64,000 nucleotides of DNA from JAAGZL01 sp050291725 (GCA_050291725.1 JBNKKH010000032.1:1-64000), one strand, 5' to 3'. Numbered from the stretch's first letter, positions 17,864 through 27,241 are shown. Notes: a model not told the origin generated them from the letters alone. Numbers and translations: made by a program.

Positions 17864-18337
17864 ATGAATAGGAAATTCACATATCTACTCGGCATAATTG
17901 CCACTCTATTTTTACTGTCAGGCACTGCTTCTGGTGAGATATACAAATGGGTGGACGAGGATGGAAAACCCCACTTTGCCAGCAGCCCTCCAACCCATGG
18001 TGAAGCAGAAATAGTAGAGCCAAAGGCAATCAACACCTACTCAAGTCCAGACAGATCAGAAGAATCACTGACTGAAACAGAGACATCGAACAGAAGGACA
18101 CAAAAAAGAAAGAAGGTCGTCATGTATAGCGCAGTCTGGTGCGGTGTATGCAAAACTGCAAAAAACTACTTCAGACGCAACAAAATACCCTTCACTGAGT
18201 ACGACATAGAAACCAGCTCTAAAGGGCGCCGCGACTACAAAAAACTGAATGGTAATGGTGTGCCACTTATTCTGGTAGGCAAACAGCGAATGAGCGGTTT
18301 CAGCGCGAGTCGCTTCAAAAATATGTACGGAGGATAA
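17864..18337 (+). CDS. Exported DUF4124-glutaredoxin fusion protein
   Basis: 157 residues: signal peptide (1-24), DUF4124 segment (GEIYKWVDEDGKPHF, about 25-55), a charged linker rich in Ser/Glu/Thr, and a glutaredoxin fold (about 84-157). The redox motif is WCGVC, and the cis-proline loop is NGVPLILV. The CGVC pair differs from the common CPYC and from the monothiol CGFS. The signal peptide puts a glutaredoxin-like domain in the periplasm, where glutathione reductase is absent, so its electron donor is unclear. It follows metY by 15 bases. Confidence 0.82.
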   Translation: MNRKFTYLLGIIATLFLLSGTASGEIYKWVDEDGKPHFASSPPTHGEAEIVEPKAINTYSSPDRSEESLTETETSNRRTQKRKKVVMYSAVWCGVCKTAKNYFRRNKIPFTEYDIETSSKGRRDYKKLNGNGVPLILVGKQRMSGFSASRFKNMYGG

Positions 18338-18458
18338 TCTCCCTTTTTTACAATCTGTTACACAACCTACAGCCAATAAATACAAATGATTCTCATTGGC
18401 ATCATCTCCAAACCTGCTATCTTCAATAGTAATAGGCGCAAAAAAGGAGATGATTAAA

Positions 18459-18887
18459 ATGATTAAAATGAAAGAGATTCTAGCCAGCAAAGGCCATGAA
18501 ATATGGTCCATAGGCCCAGATAAAACAGTCCTCGATGCCCTAGAACTGATGGCAGAAAAAGAGATTGGCGCACTTTTGGTGATGCAGGGAGAGAAGGTTA
18601 ATGGTCTTTTCTCTGAACGTGACTATGCCCGCAAAGTGATTCTGCAAGGACGCGCTTCCAAAGATACCCCCGTGAGTGATGTAATGACCAGACGGGTCAT
18701 ATGCAGCTCTCCGGACCTCTCTGCTGATGAATGTATGGCCTTGATGACTGATAAAAGAGTTAGACATTTGCCAATTGTGGAAAACAACAAAATAGTTGGT
18801 CTCATATCTATTGGCGATATAGTAAAGGCAATCATATCCGACCAGCAATTCACCATTGATGTGCTAGAAAAGTACATTTCCAGTTAA
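18459..18887 (+). CDS. CBS domain pair protein
   Basis: 142 residues made up of two CBS motifs and nothing else. It contains the typical LMAEKEIGALLVM, GLFSERDYARKVI and KRVRHLPIVENNKIVGLISIGDI blocks. Stand-alone CBS pairs bind adenine nucleotides and regulate partner enzymes; the partner is unknown. Three in-frame ATGs begin the gene in a repeated GATTAAAAT stretch; I chose the second (18459) because AAGGAG ends nine bases before it, while the first lies directly on the ribosome site. Confidence 0.85.
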   Translation: MIKMKEILASKGHEIWSIGPDKTVLDALELMAEKEIGALLVMQGEKVNGLFSERDYARKVILQGRASKDTPVSDVMTRRVICSSPDLSADECMALMTDKRVRHLPIVENNKIVGLISIGDIVKAIISDQQFTIDVLEKYISS

Positions 18888-18962
18888 AACCGAACACAAG
18901 ACAGCAATTTGTTCTAAAATATTCGTAGGTGGTACTAAATAGTCAATAATGAGAACTGAGCT

Positions 18963-19283
18963 ATGCAGCGAGCAGCCTTCTATCTACTGTTTGCGGTACT
19001 AATATCAGTAGCCGTATTTGATCCAGCCTTAGCTGGCAACAAGTTCACCAAAATAGGCGGTGGAGTATCCGGCTCTAGCGGCGACAAGATTGAGCTCCTA
19101 AAATCCATGAGGGGCATACTTGGTGGATTCATGGTTCTGCTTGGAGTAATCGCTTTCGCCACCCGCGGTCGCTTTGAGGGACTGGTGGGCATGGTAACTG
19201 GCAAAAGATTTGAGGCGGTTACTGTGGTTCCGATAGTCTTGATTATCTTGGGCAGTTTATTAATGTTATCCCACTTTTTTTAG
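18963..19283 (+). CDS. Small membrane protein of unknown function
   Basis: 106 residues. An N-terminal signal peptide or membrane segment (about 6-24) precedes a Gly/Ser-rich loop, then two membrane helices (about 49-66 and 85-104) separated by a short basic loop. No family was recognised. It sits between a CBS protein and a radical SAM gene, separated from both by 65-75 bases. Coding is supported by its length, its codon pattern and a plausible membrane topology. Confidence 0.55.
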   Translation: MQRAAFYLLFAVLISVAVFDPALAGNKFTKIGGGVSGSSGDKIELLKSMRGILGGFMVLLGVIAFATRGRFEGLVGMVTGKRFEAVTVVPIVLIILGSLLMLSHFF

Positions 19284-19348
19284 ATCAATACATTGCGCCG
19301 CAATAACCAAGGACGTATCTTCTGTTGTTTCTGTATATTATCTAAAGC

Positions 19349-20230
19349 ATGCCTCTGATTTACGATTCCCCTCTGTTTCGCCCACCTTCCGAGGGCAACA
19401 ATCTAATTATTCAAGCCACCCTGGGGTGTAGCTTTAACCAGTGTAGCTTCTGCTCAATGTACCGCAGCAAGCAATTCACAGCACGTGCGCTTGATGCAGT
19501 ATTTGCCGACATTCACCAAGCTGCTGCCCACTGGCCAGATGCCCAGCGGGTATTTCTGGCAGATGGCGATGCCCTGGCCCTGCCCACAGAACAACTGCTC
19601 GCCATTCTGAGAGAACTAGCGACGGCGCTACCACGCCTGACCCGGGTATCCTGCTACGCCACTCCTGGAAATATTCGCAACAAAAGCGTGGATGAGTTGA
19701 CCCTGCTGCGCAAAAACAGGCTGAGCCTGCTCTATTTTGGCATTGAGTCTGGATCTAATTTAATCCTAAAAAAGATCACCAAAGGCGCCAATCAAAGAAG
19801 CATGACGGAAGCGTTACTCAGAGCGCAGGAGAGTGGCATGAAGGTTTCGGCAACCGTTGTACTTGGACTGGGCGGGCACACATATGGTAATGAACACATT
19901 GACGGAACCATTGAGCTACTTAACAAAGCCCCTGTAACTTACCTATCTACCTTGCAGCTCTATATTGATCCAAGCAGCATGAATGAGTTTCAACGCAAAT
20001 TTAGCGAACCTTTTAAAATGCCTGATGACCAGATGATACTAAAAGAGCAAGAGAGGCTTATCGCCGGCCTTAACCCGCCGCAGCCGATCATCTTCCGCTC
20101 TAACCATGCATCCAATGCGTTGGCGCTGGCAGGAAACCTGCCCAAGGATAGAGATAGACTGCTACTTCAGCTGAGAGAGGCCATGAATGGTCAGCGCCCA
20201 CTACGTCCGCCCCATATACGCGGGCTTTGA
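19349..20230 (+). CDS. Radical SAM protein with a CX4CX2C cluster motif
   Basis: 293 residues. The Fe-S ligands Cys27, Cys32 and Cys35 are in GCSFNQCSFC: four rather than three residues separate the first two cysteines. This spacing occurs in a distinct family of radical SAM proteins whose opening is GCxxNxCxFC. The rest follows the usual TIM-barrel: FLADGDALAL, YFGIESGSN, and VVLGLGG. The substrate is unknown, and no substrate-defining neighbour is present. It is cytoplasmic with no accessory Fe-S domain. Confidence 0.85.
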   Translation: MPLIYDSPLFRPPSEGNNLIIQATLGCSFNQCSFCSMYRSKQFTARALDAVFADIHQAAAHWPDAQRVFLADGDALALPTEQLLAILRELATALPRLTRVSCYATPGNIRNKSVDELTLLRKNRLSLLYFGIESGSNLILKKITKGANQRSMTEALLRAQESGMKVSATVVLGLGGHTYGNEHIDGTIELLNKAPVTYLSTLQLYIDPSSMNEFQRKFSEPFKMPDDQMILKEQERLIAGLNPPQPIIFRSNHASNALALAGNLPKDRDRLLLQLREAMNGQRPLRPPHIRGL

Positions 20231-20251
20231 AACCAAGATCTAACTAACGCA

Positions 20252-21949
20252 CTACCCTTTATTAGCAAACCATCGCCATACCGCACCTTCAGGCTCAGTC
20301 TTTCCAGTGAGCAAATAACTCAGAATATTGTCGTTCTGCATTCCCCAATGCATATAATTATCGGAAGAGCTACGGCCACAGAAAAGCAGTTTATCTCCTG
20401 ATTTAAGTGATAGATCTGACTCTGGAAGCAGAGTTCTATTCTCGCCACGCACATGCATTAGGGGAATACACTGTAGCTTTCTCTTCCTATCTCTTGGCAT
20501 GCGCATCATGTTCTGTAAGGTAATATCTGCACCCTCGGCAATAGCTCTACAGTATGCTGGGGCACTAATGGCATTAATATCAACCTCCCATACCTGAGGC
20601 GCACGATCTTCCACCACTGCCGCTATGCGACTCACCAGAGCGCAAGCCCACTCATCATCATTAGACAGAGCACGCTCCAGAAAATCGGCCAACATGGGAG
20701 AAGAGAGCAGTATGCGAATTCTATTGGCAATAATAGAGCTGGGATGCATCCACATATCTTTCTCGACTGCATCAAACAGAGAGTGATTCTCCTGCCGATT
20801 TTGCCGTAAAACCACAAACAGGTTTGGGTTCAACTCCTTCGCTGTCATTATTATGGAGAGGTTATTAACATCGTCATCGGTTCCTGCCACCAGGCCAATG
20901 GCATCCTCTACTCCCGCCGCCTTTAGGGTTACCGCCTCAGTCCCGCGTCCTTTGATAAAGTGCTCTTTGGGCTGACCAGTTTTTTCCGGCATCATCTCAA
21001 TAACAGCAGTTTCTATATCCTCATCGCGCAGGCGTTTATAGACAGCTTTACCAAACCGTCCATACCCACAGATAATCCAATTACCATCTTTCGGTGGGTA
21101 GAGAGGATCATCTAGTGGTGATTCGGAATTACCCAACAGCCACTCCTGCATCAGGTAAAGACCAGGAGCCTTGAAAGCAGTTGCCAGATAGAGAGAGAAG
21201 AGATCAAACGGATCAACTATATGATCAGTGCCAAAGGAGTCCATGTTGGCCTCCACGTCGTAAGAGTCAGCACGACAGATCACCTTAACATCATTATTCA
21301 GCAGCTTGGCTGTAATGGCAGTTTTAAGATTCACTTCATTACCGCTGGAAAGAGCTACCACACCTGCACACATGGGGTGGTTCAATCCAGCCATTAACAT
21401 ATGTTCTGGATTGCCGGCGTCACCACAGAGACCAGGAACATAGCTAGGTAAATTCTCCATCTGCAGCGCGTTTATCCGTTCAGGTGTCTCTTCAACAACT
21501 ACGGCACGGCAATCCCTGCAGGTTAGAGAGCGAACTAACTCTCTTCCTGTTTCACCATAACCGCAGACAATAAAAAACTTCTCCCTTAACCTTCTTACCT
21601 GGGCCGTAAAACGCCTCTCTCTTAGAGCCTGACGAAACGCTGGATCCTGCACCAAGCTAATAATGGTGCCAATAGAGTAGATCCAAACTACAACAGTCAA
21701 ATATATAGTTACGGTTACCCACAAACGTTGTGCTGCAGTAAACGCATAGGGAATCTCACCAAAACCGGTGGTACTGGCCATAAAGCTAACAAAATAGAAG
21801 GCGTGCAGGAAATCCATATGCCAAACATTGCCAGATGGGTCTTCCCCAGGAATCAGTACCAGCCCCATTATTGCAATGGAGTATGCGCAGATAAGTAGAA
21901 TCAGCGGCACCCGCATGCGCCGCATAACAATAAATAGTATGTTATTCAT
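20252..21949 (-). CDS. Potassium channel with two RCK (TrkA-N) domains
   Basis: 565 residues. The N-terminal part has two or three membrane segments and a pore loop reading ASTTGFGEIP, a variant of the TVGYGD potassium filter. Two RCK nucleotide-binding domains follow, each with a Rossmann loop: GYGETG near 130 and GYGRFG near 300. A C-terminal TrkA-C-like segment completes it. It probably gates K+ or a related ion in response to NAD(H) or nucleotides. The start codon overlaps the stop of the upstream small membrane gene by one base (TAATG), so the two are coupled. GFGE is uncommon, and ion selectivity is uncertain. Confidence 0.82.
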   Translation of the reverse strand: MNNILFIVMRRMRVPLILLICAYSIAIMGLVLIPGEDPSGNVWHMDFLHAFYFVSFMASTTGFGEIPYAFTAAQRLWVTVTIYLTVVVWIYSIGTIISLVQDPAFRQALRERRFTAQVRRLREKFFIVCGYGETGRELVRSLTCRDCRAVVVEETPERINALQMENLPSYVPGLCGDAGNPEHMLMAGLNHPMCAGVVALSSGNEVNLKTAITAKLLNNDVKVICRADSYDVEANMDSFGTDHIVDPFDLFSLYLATAFKAPGLYLMQEWLLGNSESPLDDPLYPPKDGNWIICGYGRFGKAVYKRLRDEDIETAVIEMMPEKTGQPKEHFIKGRGTEAVTLKAAGVEDAIGLVAGTDDDVNNLSIIMTAKELNPNLFVVLRQNRQENHSLFDAVEKDMWMHPSSIIANRIRILLSSPMLADFLERALSNDDEWACALVSRIAAVVEDRAPQVWEVDINAISAPAYCRAIAEGADITLQNMMRMPRDRKRKLQCIPLMHVRGENRTLLPESDLSLKSGDKLLFCGRSSSDNYMHWGMQNDNILSYLLTGKTEPEGAVWRWFANKG

Positions 21950-22335
21950 TATCTGCGCCGGGGCATTACAGTCTCTATTACCAACAATACAACTGAAATT
22001 ACATTTGCTAGCATGGCGCCACCGGAGAGGGAAACGATACTGGCCATCATGGATGGAGTCATCCCAGTATCACTTATATGTTCAGCCACAACCCACACCA
22101 TAACTGCAGCGAACAGTTGCAACAGCGCCACCAAACTAGTAGATAGCAACACCGCTCCCATCTGCGTACGCTCACCAAACTTGAGTATCGTAGCGATGAG
22201 GTTTACCACTACCACTGCAAACAACTCATATAGATGGTGGTGATCAGGGTTGTGGATCTCCCCTACGAAGAAACCAAAATTCAGGGTCAGGGCCAATACA
22301 ATAAAAAAACCAAAGACAACCTTTTCTAGGTTCAT
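21949..22335 (-). CDS. Small membrane protein coupled to the RCK channel gene
   Basis: 128 residues with four predicted membrane helices and a HNPDHHHLYE loop after the first. It resembles, from memory, the DUF6394 proteins; function unknown. It is the first gene of a two-gene minus-strand operon and is translationally coupled to the channel through a TAATG overlap, which suggests an accessory subunit. An AAGGAG-like ribosome site (complement of ACTCCTTGG) precedes the ATG. Confidence 0.72.
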   Translation of the reverse strand: MNLEKVVFGFFIVLALTLNFGFFVGEIHNPDHHHLYELFAVVVVNLIATILKFGERTQMGAVLLSTSLVALLQLFAAVMVWVVAEHISDTGMTPSMMASIVSLSGGAMLANVISVVLLVIETVMPRRR

Positions 22336-22441
22336 TATCTACTCCTTGGAGCGGTTATTTGCTTTATCGGTTATTGTTTCTCTAGAACGATAATAGCCCT
22401 ATTTTGCCTTAACATCATGCGGTCTTATTAATTCCATAGTG

Positions 22442-22460
22442 TTGTTACAATAGGTAACAA
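22442..22460. promoter_or_regulatory. Palindrome TTGTTAC-N5-GTAACAA before the sensor kinase operon
   Basis: Two perfect 7-base arms with a 5-base spacer, ending 17 bases before the small-protein ATG at 22478. GTAACA and TGTTAC half-sites of this kind have been reported in CbrB binding sites, with a longer spacer there. It is a good candidate operator for the adjacent NtrC-type regulator. Confidence 0.5.
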
Positions 22461-22477
22461 TTGATATCCTCACCCCC

Positions 22478-22678
22478 ATGTCTCCAGCCAATGATCCAGA
22501 CAAACTTAAGGAACGCACGCTGCTGCTGGCCTTGCTGATGCTGTTCCTATTCGCGACGCCATTTACCCTGTGGTGGGCATCATCGGCGTTCACCTGGCTT
22601 TTACCCTACCTACTCTGGATGTTGGTGATAATGCTGGGAGCCATAATAAGCTACAGGTTTAGTAGCCATGACCTATGA
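22478..22678 (+). CDS. Small membrane protein upstream of the sensor kinase
   Basis: 66 residues with two membrane segments (about 15-33 and 38-58). Its last 11 bases overlap the start of the symporter-kinase gene, so the two are coupled. No clear Shine-Dalgarno sequence precedes it. No family was recognised. The overlap, topology and position support a real gene, possibly a kinase accessory subunit. Confidence 0.6.
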   Translation: MSPANDPDKLKERTLLLALLMLFLFATPFTLWWASSAFTWLLPYLLWMLVIMLGAIISYRFSSHDL

Positions 22679-25604
22679 TCTAGAGCTACTGTTTGGGGTT
22701 AGCGTAGGTTATCTGCTTGTCCTGTTCTTTATTGCCCATGCCACAGATAGAGGCATAATCCCTGAACGCGTCATAAAACACCCCTTAGTGTATATACTTT
22801 CACTCGGAGTCTACGCTACTTCATGGAGCTTTTATGGCAGCGTTGGCTTTGCTGAACGAGAGGGGTTTCAGTTCCTGACTATATACCTTGGGGTCACCTT
22901 CGCCTTCCTGCTGGCTCCACTGTTACTGAAACCGATACTGCGTATTACCAGAGAGTATCAGCTAACATCCCTGGCTGATCTATTCGCTTTCCGCTACCGC
23001 AGCCAACTGGCTGGAGCCCTAGTAACCATATTTATGCTGGTAGGGTCTCTACCCTACATCGCACTACAAATTCAAGCAGTCAGCCAATCACTCCAGATAC
23101 TTACCCAGGAGTCCACCCCACAATTGGTAGCCCTTTGGTTCTGTGGAATTCTGATTCTGTTCGCTGTTTTGTTTGGTGCTAGACATATATCTCCCAGAGA
23201 GAAACATATGGGATTGGTAGCCGCCATTGCCTTCGAATCAGCAGTAAAACTAATAGCCATCTTGGCAGTCGGCACCTTTGCCGTTTTTGGTGTATTTTCT
23301 GGGCCCAGCGATCTGGCTCAATGGCTAAATGAGAACCCAGAGGCAACCGAGGCACTATATAAACCAATGCGTGAAGGCCCCTGGTTTACCTTGATGTTTC
23401 TCGCATTCGCTGCAGCCTTTCTACTACCAAGACAGTTTCATATGGCATTTGCTGAAAACATGTCTGCGCGCTCATTAAAATCAGCCAGCTGGGGATTCCC
23501 TCTATTTCTATTGCTAATCAATCTGGTGATACCACCAGTGCTATGGGCTGGACAGTATCTCAATCTGGAAATGGATCCAGACTACTATGTGCTAGGCATA
23601 GTTCTACACCAAAAAACTTCATGGCTACCGATCATGACATTTATTGGCGGCGTATCTGCAGCCAGTGCTATGGTGATCGTAACCACCCTAGCCCTCTCCT
23701 CCATGACTCTTAATCACCTGCTGCTCCCTGCCAGCTACCCCAATCCCAAAGTAAACATCTACCACTGGCTACTCTGGAGTAGACGTCTACTTATCGGCGT
23801 CATCATCATGGGTGGTTTTATCTTCTACCGGACGTTGGAGCACAACCAAGGTCTGGTGCAGTTAGGATTAATATCATTCGTAGCAGTTGCACAGTTTCTA
23901 CCAGGAATAGTTGGAGCGCTTTTCTGGCAACGCGCCAACCGCAACGGCTTCATTATCGGGCTGATGGGCGGCATAACCGTCTGGGCGCTTACCCTGCTGT
24001 TCCCACTACTAGAGACTTCAGGTTTTATCAGCAATGCCTTTGATCTACAAACTATACGCAAAAACTCAGGCCTAGGTTACTGGGAATTTGCCAGCTTTTG
24101 GTCTCTGGCACTGAATGGAACCCTATTTGTAGCGGTATCTCTCCTCTCCCCCCAATCTAAACAGGAACAGGAAGCTGCACAGGCCTGCCGTAGCGGCTCT
24201 CCGAATCATCTTTCCGGTGTAGTTACCGCAAGCTCCCCAGAGCAGTTTAAGGAAGGCCTCGCCGGAATCATTGGTAAAAGCACAGCAAACAGAGAAGTTA
24301 CGCAGGCTCTGCGTGACCTCAAGATGTCTGATCAAGAGACCAGATCCAGCGAACTGCATCGCCTAAGAGACCGAATTGAACGCAATCTGTCAGGCCTAGT
24401 GGGGCCACACATGGCCCACATGATTATCAACCAACGCCTTGAGTTGGATAGCGCTGCTAAAACAGCTCTTGCAGATTCCATGCGTTATGTTGAACGACAA
24501 CTAGAGCGATCCAGATCACGTCTACGCGGCCTTACCGCAGACCTAGATAATATGCGCCGCTACCATCAGCAAATTCTGCTGGACCTGCCCCTTGGAGTCT
24601 GCGCCATAGAGGCGGATCACTCTGTTGTGATATGGAACCTGGCCCTAGAGAACATGAGCGGTGTTCCCAGCGACCAGGCCATAGGGCGAAATCTAAAATC
24701 ATTACCTACCCCGTGGAATGACCTGTTAGCAGGATTTGCTGTAGCCCAGGACTCGCATATCCACCAGATGGAAGTAACTCTGGATAGCCGTCCCCACTGG
24801 TTCAATCTACACAAGGCAACGGTGCTGGACCAGGAGCAACAAAACATAGATAGTGGCAGCCGTACCAGCTTGGTAATGCTGCTAGAAGACCTAACTGATC
24901 TGGAGATTCTGGAAGCGGAGCTTGCCCACTCTGATCGCTTGGCATCTATTGGACGTCTTGCAGCAGGAGTAGCCCATGAGATCGGCAACCCGGTAACAGG
25001 CATCCACTCTCTAGCGCAGAACTTAAGGGATGAACGTGATAGCACAGAGATAAACCAAAGTATTGATGCCATTTTGCAACAGACTAGACGGATATCCAAT
25101 ATTGTTAAATCCCTTATGAACTTCAGCCGCAGCGGGGAGATTGGTAAAGACCATAAAAAGTTTATCTTGGCTGAGATAATTGAGGAAGCGGTACGCCTGG
25201 TTAAGCTAACCCACAAAAGCAAACAGATATCCTGGGAGATAAACTGCCCATCTGACCTCTGCTTGGTTGGTGATAAGCAGCGTCTATCTCAGGTGCTGGT
25301 GAATCTACTAGCCAATGCATGTGATGCATCAGAGACAGACAAAACAATTGAGATTATCGCCCAAGATATGGGTGATGAAATCACGGTTGAGATCATAGAT
25401 CAGGGCACAGGCATTCCATCCGATATACAGGAGTTTATTTTTGAGCCTTTCTTCACCACTAAAGCAGCTGGGGAAGGAACCGGCTTGGGTCTATCCATGG
25501 CCCACAAAATCATTCAGGACCACAATGGACAGATAATTATCGATTCCAAACCAGATATAGGAACAAGGGTAGAGATACATCTACCGCAATCAAGTGCAAC
25601 ATAA
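22668..25604 (+). CDS. Symporter-fused sensor histidine kinase (CbrA/CrbS type)
   Basis: 978 residues. The first 480 form a sodium:solute symporter (SSS) domain with about 13 membrane helices. A coiled linker (about 540-640) and a PAS domain (about 645-755) follow, then a histidine kinase: GVAHEIGNP with phospho-His770, and N, G1 and G2 boxes (NLLANACDA, IIDQGTGIP, GTGLGLSM). This arrangement is known from CbrA (Pseudomonas carbon/nitrogen control) and CrbS (acetate switch in Vibrio). The transport domain probably senses or takes up a small organic acid. Directly downstream lie a response regulator and an acetate symporter operon, which points to acetate or a related compound as the signal. 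Confidence 0.9.
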   Translation: MTYDLELLFGVSVGYLLVLFFIAHATDRGIIPERVIKHPLVYILSLGVYATSWSFYGSVGFAEREGFQFLTIYLGVTFAFLLAPLLLKPILRITREYQLTSLADLFAFRYRSQLAGALVTIFMLVGSLPYIALQIQAVSQSLQILTQESTPQLVALWFCGILILFAVLFGARHISPREKHMGLVAAIAFESAVKLIAILAVGTFAVFGVFSGPSDLAQWLNENPEATEALYKPMREGPWFTLMFLAFAAAFLLPRQFHMAFAENMSARSLKSASWGFPLFLLLINLVIPPVLWAGQYLNLEMDPDYYVLGIVLHQKTSWLPIMTFIGGVSAASAMVIVTTLALSSMTLNHLLLPASYPNPKVNIYHWLLWSRRLLIGVIIMGGFIFYRTLEHNQGLVQLGLISFVAVAQFLPGIVGALFWQRANRNGFIIGLMGGITVWALTLLFPLLETSGFISNAFDLQTIRKNSGLGYWEFASFWSLALNGTLFVAVSLLSPQSKQEQEAAQACRSGSPNHLSGVVTASSPEQFKEGLAGIIGKSTANREVTQALRDLKMSDQETRSSELHRLRDRIERNLSGLVGPHMAHMIINQRLELDSAAKTALADSMRYVERQLERSRSRLRGLTADLDNMRRYHQQILLDLPLGVCAIEADHSVVIWNLALENMSGVPSDQAIGRNLKSLPTPWNDLLAGFAVAQDSHIHQMEVTLDSRPHWFNLHKATVLDQEQQNIDSGSRTSLVMLLEDLTDLEILEAELAHSDRLASIGRLAAGVAHEIGNPVTGIHSLAQNLRDERDSTEINQSIDAILQQTRRISNIVKSLMNFSRSGEIGKDHKKFILAEIIEEAVRLVKLTHKSKQISWEINCPSDLCLVGDKQRLSQVLVNLLANACDASETDKTIEIIAQDMGDEITVEIIDQGTGIPSDIQEFIFEPFFTTKAAGEGTGLGLSMAHKIIQDHNGQIIIDSKPDIGTRVEIHLPQSSAT

Positions 25605-25620
25605 AGGTATTGATTTAGGA

Positions 25621-26952
25621 ATGGACCGCATACTGATCATTGAAGACGAAGAGGTAATACGCCAGGCCATGAAGCGCCTTCTGGAGAAGAATGGCTATAG
25701 CGTTGGGATGGCAGAATCGCTGGAAGATGCCGCATCCAACCATGACCTGAATGGTTACAGACTGATAATCACTGATGTAAGACTGCCTGGAGCTCCAGGT
25801 ACAGATATCCTCACAATGGTAAAAGATGTACCAGTACTAGTAATGACCAGCTATGCCACTGTGCGCTCAGCAGTAGAAGCGATGAAAATGGGGGCTGTTG
25901 ACTATATCTCCAAGCCATTCGACCACGATGAACTTATGCTGCTAGTGAAGCGCACTCTAGAGCGAGACAATCAACAACGGCAACAGGCCACTCTTAAATC
26001 TGATATGGAGCAGTGTTACCCGGTGCGCGGAATGGTTGGCCAATGTCCGGCCATGAATGAGATACGTAATAAAATCGAGAAGGTTGCTCCTACAGATGCA
26101 ACCGTGCTCATCCTGGGTGAATCGGGAACTGGCAAAGAGTTGGTTGCGCGCGCACTGCATGAACGGAGCAACCGCAACAATGCCCCCTTCGTTGTATTTA
26201 ACTGCGCAGCAGTGCCAGAACACATGATAGAAAAGGAGCTATTCGGTCAGTCCCAGGGTACAACACAAAACGAGCCAGGCCTGCTGCACAAAGCTACAGG
26301 GGGCACTCTATTTTTAGACGAGGTAGGTGAACTTCCACCTATCGCTCAGGCCAGGCTACTACGTCTGCTCCAGGGAAACACCCATGACTCTCAGCCGCAT
26401 GACCCATCTGACACCACGAATGTCCGCATTCTCGCAGCCACTCACCGCGATATTCGCAAACTGATTGAAGAGCAACGTTTCCGTAGTGACCTCTATTTCC
26501 GTCTACGGGTGATGGAGATGACACTACCTCCACTACGAGAACGAGGCGACGACATTCGAGAGCTCTCCCTGTTTCTGTTGAAAAAGGCATGTAAACAGCT
26601 AAATCGTTTTGGCATAGAGTTCAGCCGCACGGCTATGGAGGCTATTCGCCGCTATCATTGGCCAGGAAATGTGCGGGAACTTGGTAACTCTATCGAGCGC
26701 GCCGTAATTCTGTGTGAACAGGAACAGATAACTCCAGAGCTACTGGCAATTGATCATTCGATTGGCACAAAAAAAGTAGCCGGCAACAGTGACAATCTCT
26801 CTCTGGAGGAGTATTTCCGTCAGTTCGTACTTGAACATCAAAATCACATGACAGAAACAGAGATGGCCAAAAAGCTGGGGATCAGCCGCAAAGCACTCTG
26901 GGAGAGACGGCAAAGATTCGGCATACCCAGACCAACCAGGCATAAGCAATAA
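25621..26952 (+). CDS. NtrC-type response regulator lacking the GAFTGA loop
   Basis: 443 residues from ATG 25621; a GTG at 25594 would add nine and overlap the kinase. The receiver domain has Asp52 (ITDVRLPG). The AAA+ domain has Walker A GESGTGKE, Walker B GTLFLDEVGE, and the Arg finger region FRSDLYFRL. A Fis-type helix-turn-helix (MAKKLGISRKALWERRQRFG) ends the protein. Between ELFG and the LLHKATGG block, where GAFTGA should be, the sequence is QSQGTTQNEPG; the sigma-54 contact is therefore missing. The ATPase may still work, but transcription activation through sigma-54 looks unlikely. It is the cognate partner of the kinase it overlaps. Confidence 0.88.
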   Translation: MDRILIIEDEEVIRQAMKRLLEKNGYSVGMAESLEDAASNHDLNGYRLIITDVRLPGAPGTDILTMVKDVPVLVMTSYATVRSAVEAMKMGAVDYISKPFDHDELMLLVKRTLERDNQQRQQATLKSDMEQCYPVRGMVGQCPAMNEIRNKIEKVAPTDATVLILGESGTGKELVARALHERSNRNNAPFVVFNCAAVPEHMIEKELFGQSQGTTQNEPGLLHKATGGTLFLDEVGELPPIAQARLLRLLQGNTHDSQPHDPSDTTNVRILAATHRDIRKLIEEQRFRSDLYFRLRVMEMTLPPLRERGDDIRELSLFLLKKACKQLNRFGIEFSRTAMEAIRRYHWPGNVRELGNSIERAVILCEQEQITPELLAIDHSIGTKKVAGNSDNLSLEEYFRQFVLEHQNHMTETEMAKKLGISRKALWERRQRFGIPRPTRHKQ

Positions 26953-27081
26953 ACCGTGATGTTTATGCGGTATAAGCTCATATTGACGCCCATAAATCAG
27001 AAAAAAGCTATTTTCTCCCAGATCACAAATTTTTCTTATAAAAATAATCTGTTTACCCCCGGAAACACCCGTGTGTCTTTT

Positions 27082-27111
27082 GGTAACACTTTACCCCCGT
27101 TTAGCGTTACC
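27082..27111. promoter_or_regulatory. Inverted GGTAAC-N18-GTTACC site
   Basis: GGTAAC at 27082-27087 is inverted at 27106-27111 with 18 bases between. It shares the GTAAC half-site with the palindrome at 22442. It lies about 235 bases before the symporter ATG, a distance suitable for a remote activator site. Confidence 0.4.
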
Positions 27112-27241
27112 TATAGACCCGTTTCTGCTGTTTTCAATACTACCCAGCAACACTATAAACCATTGTTTCTTATTGACATTTTACCCTGCTAGACCCAACA
27201 ATTAGCTCAGATGTATCGGTCCGCGCCGATTCCACTCTGTA

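Noticed and set aside
25594..25620. Earlier GTG start for the NtrC-type regulator
   Set aside because: The nine extra residues are not typical of a receiver opening; MDRILIIEDEE from 25621 is.
26956..27192. Reading frame of 78 codons in the control region
   Set aside because: It has no ribosome site, odd residue composition, and overlaps the repeated operator-like sequences; not treated as a gene.
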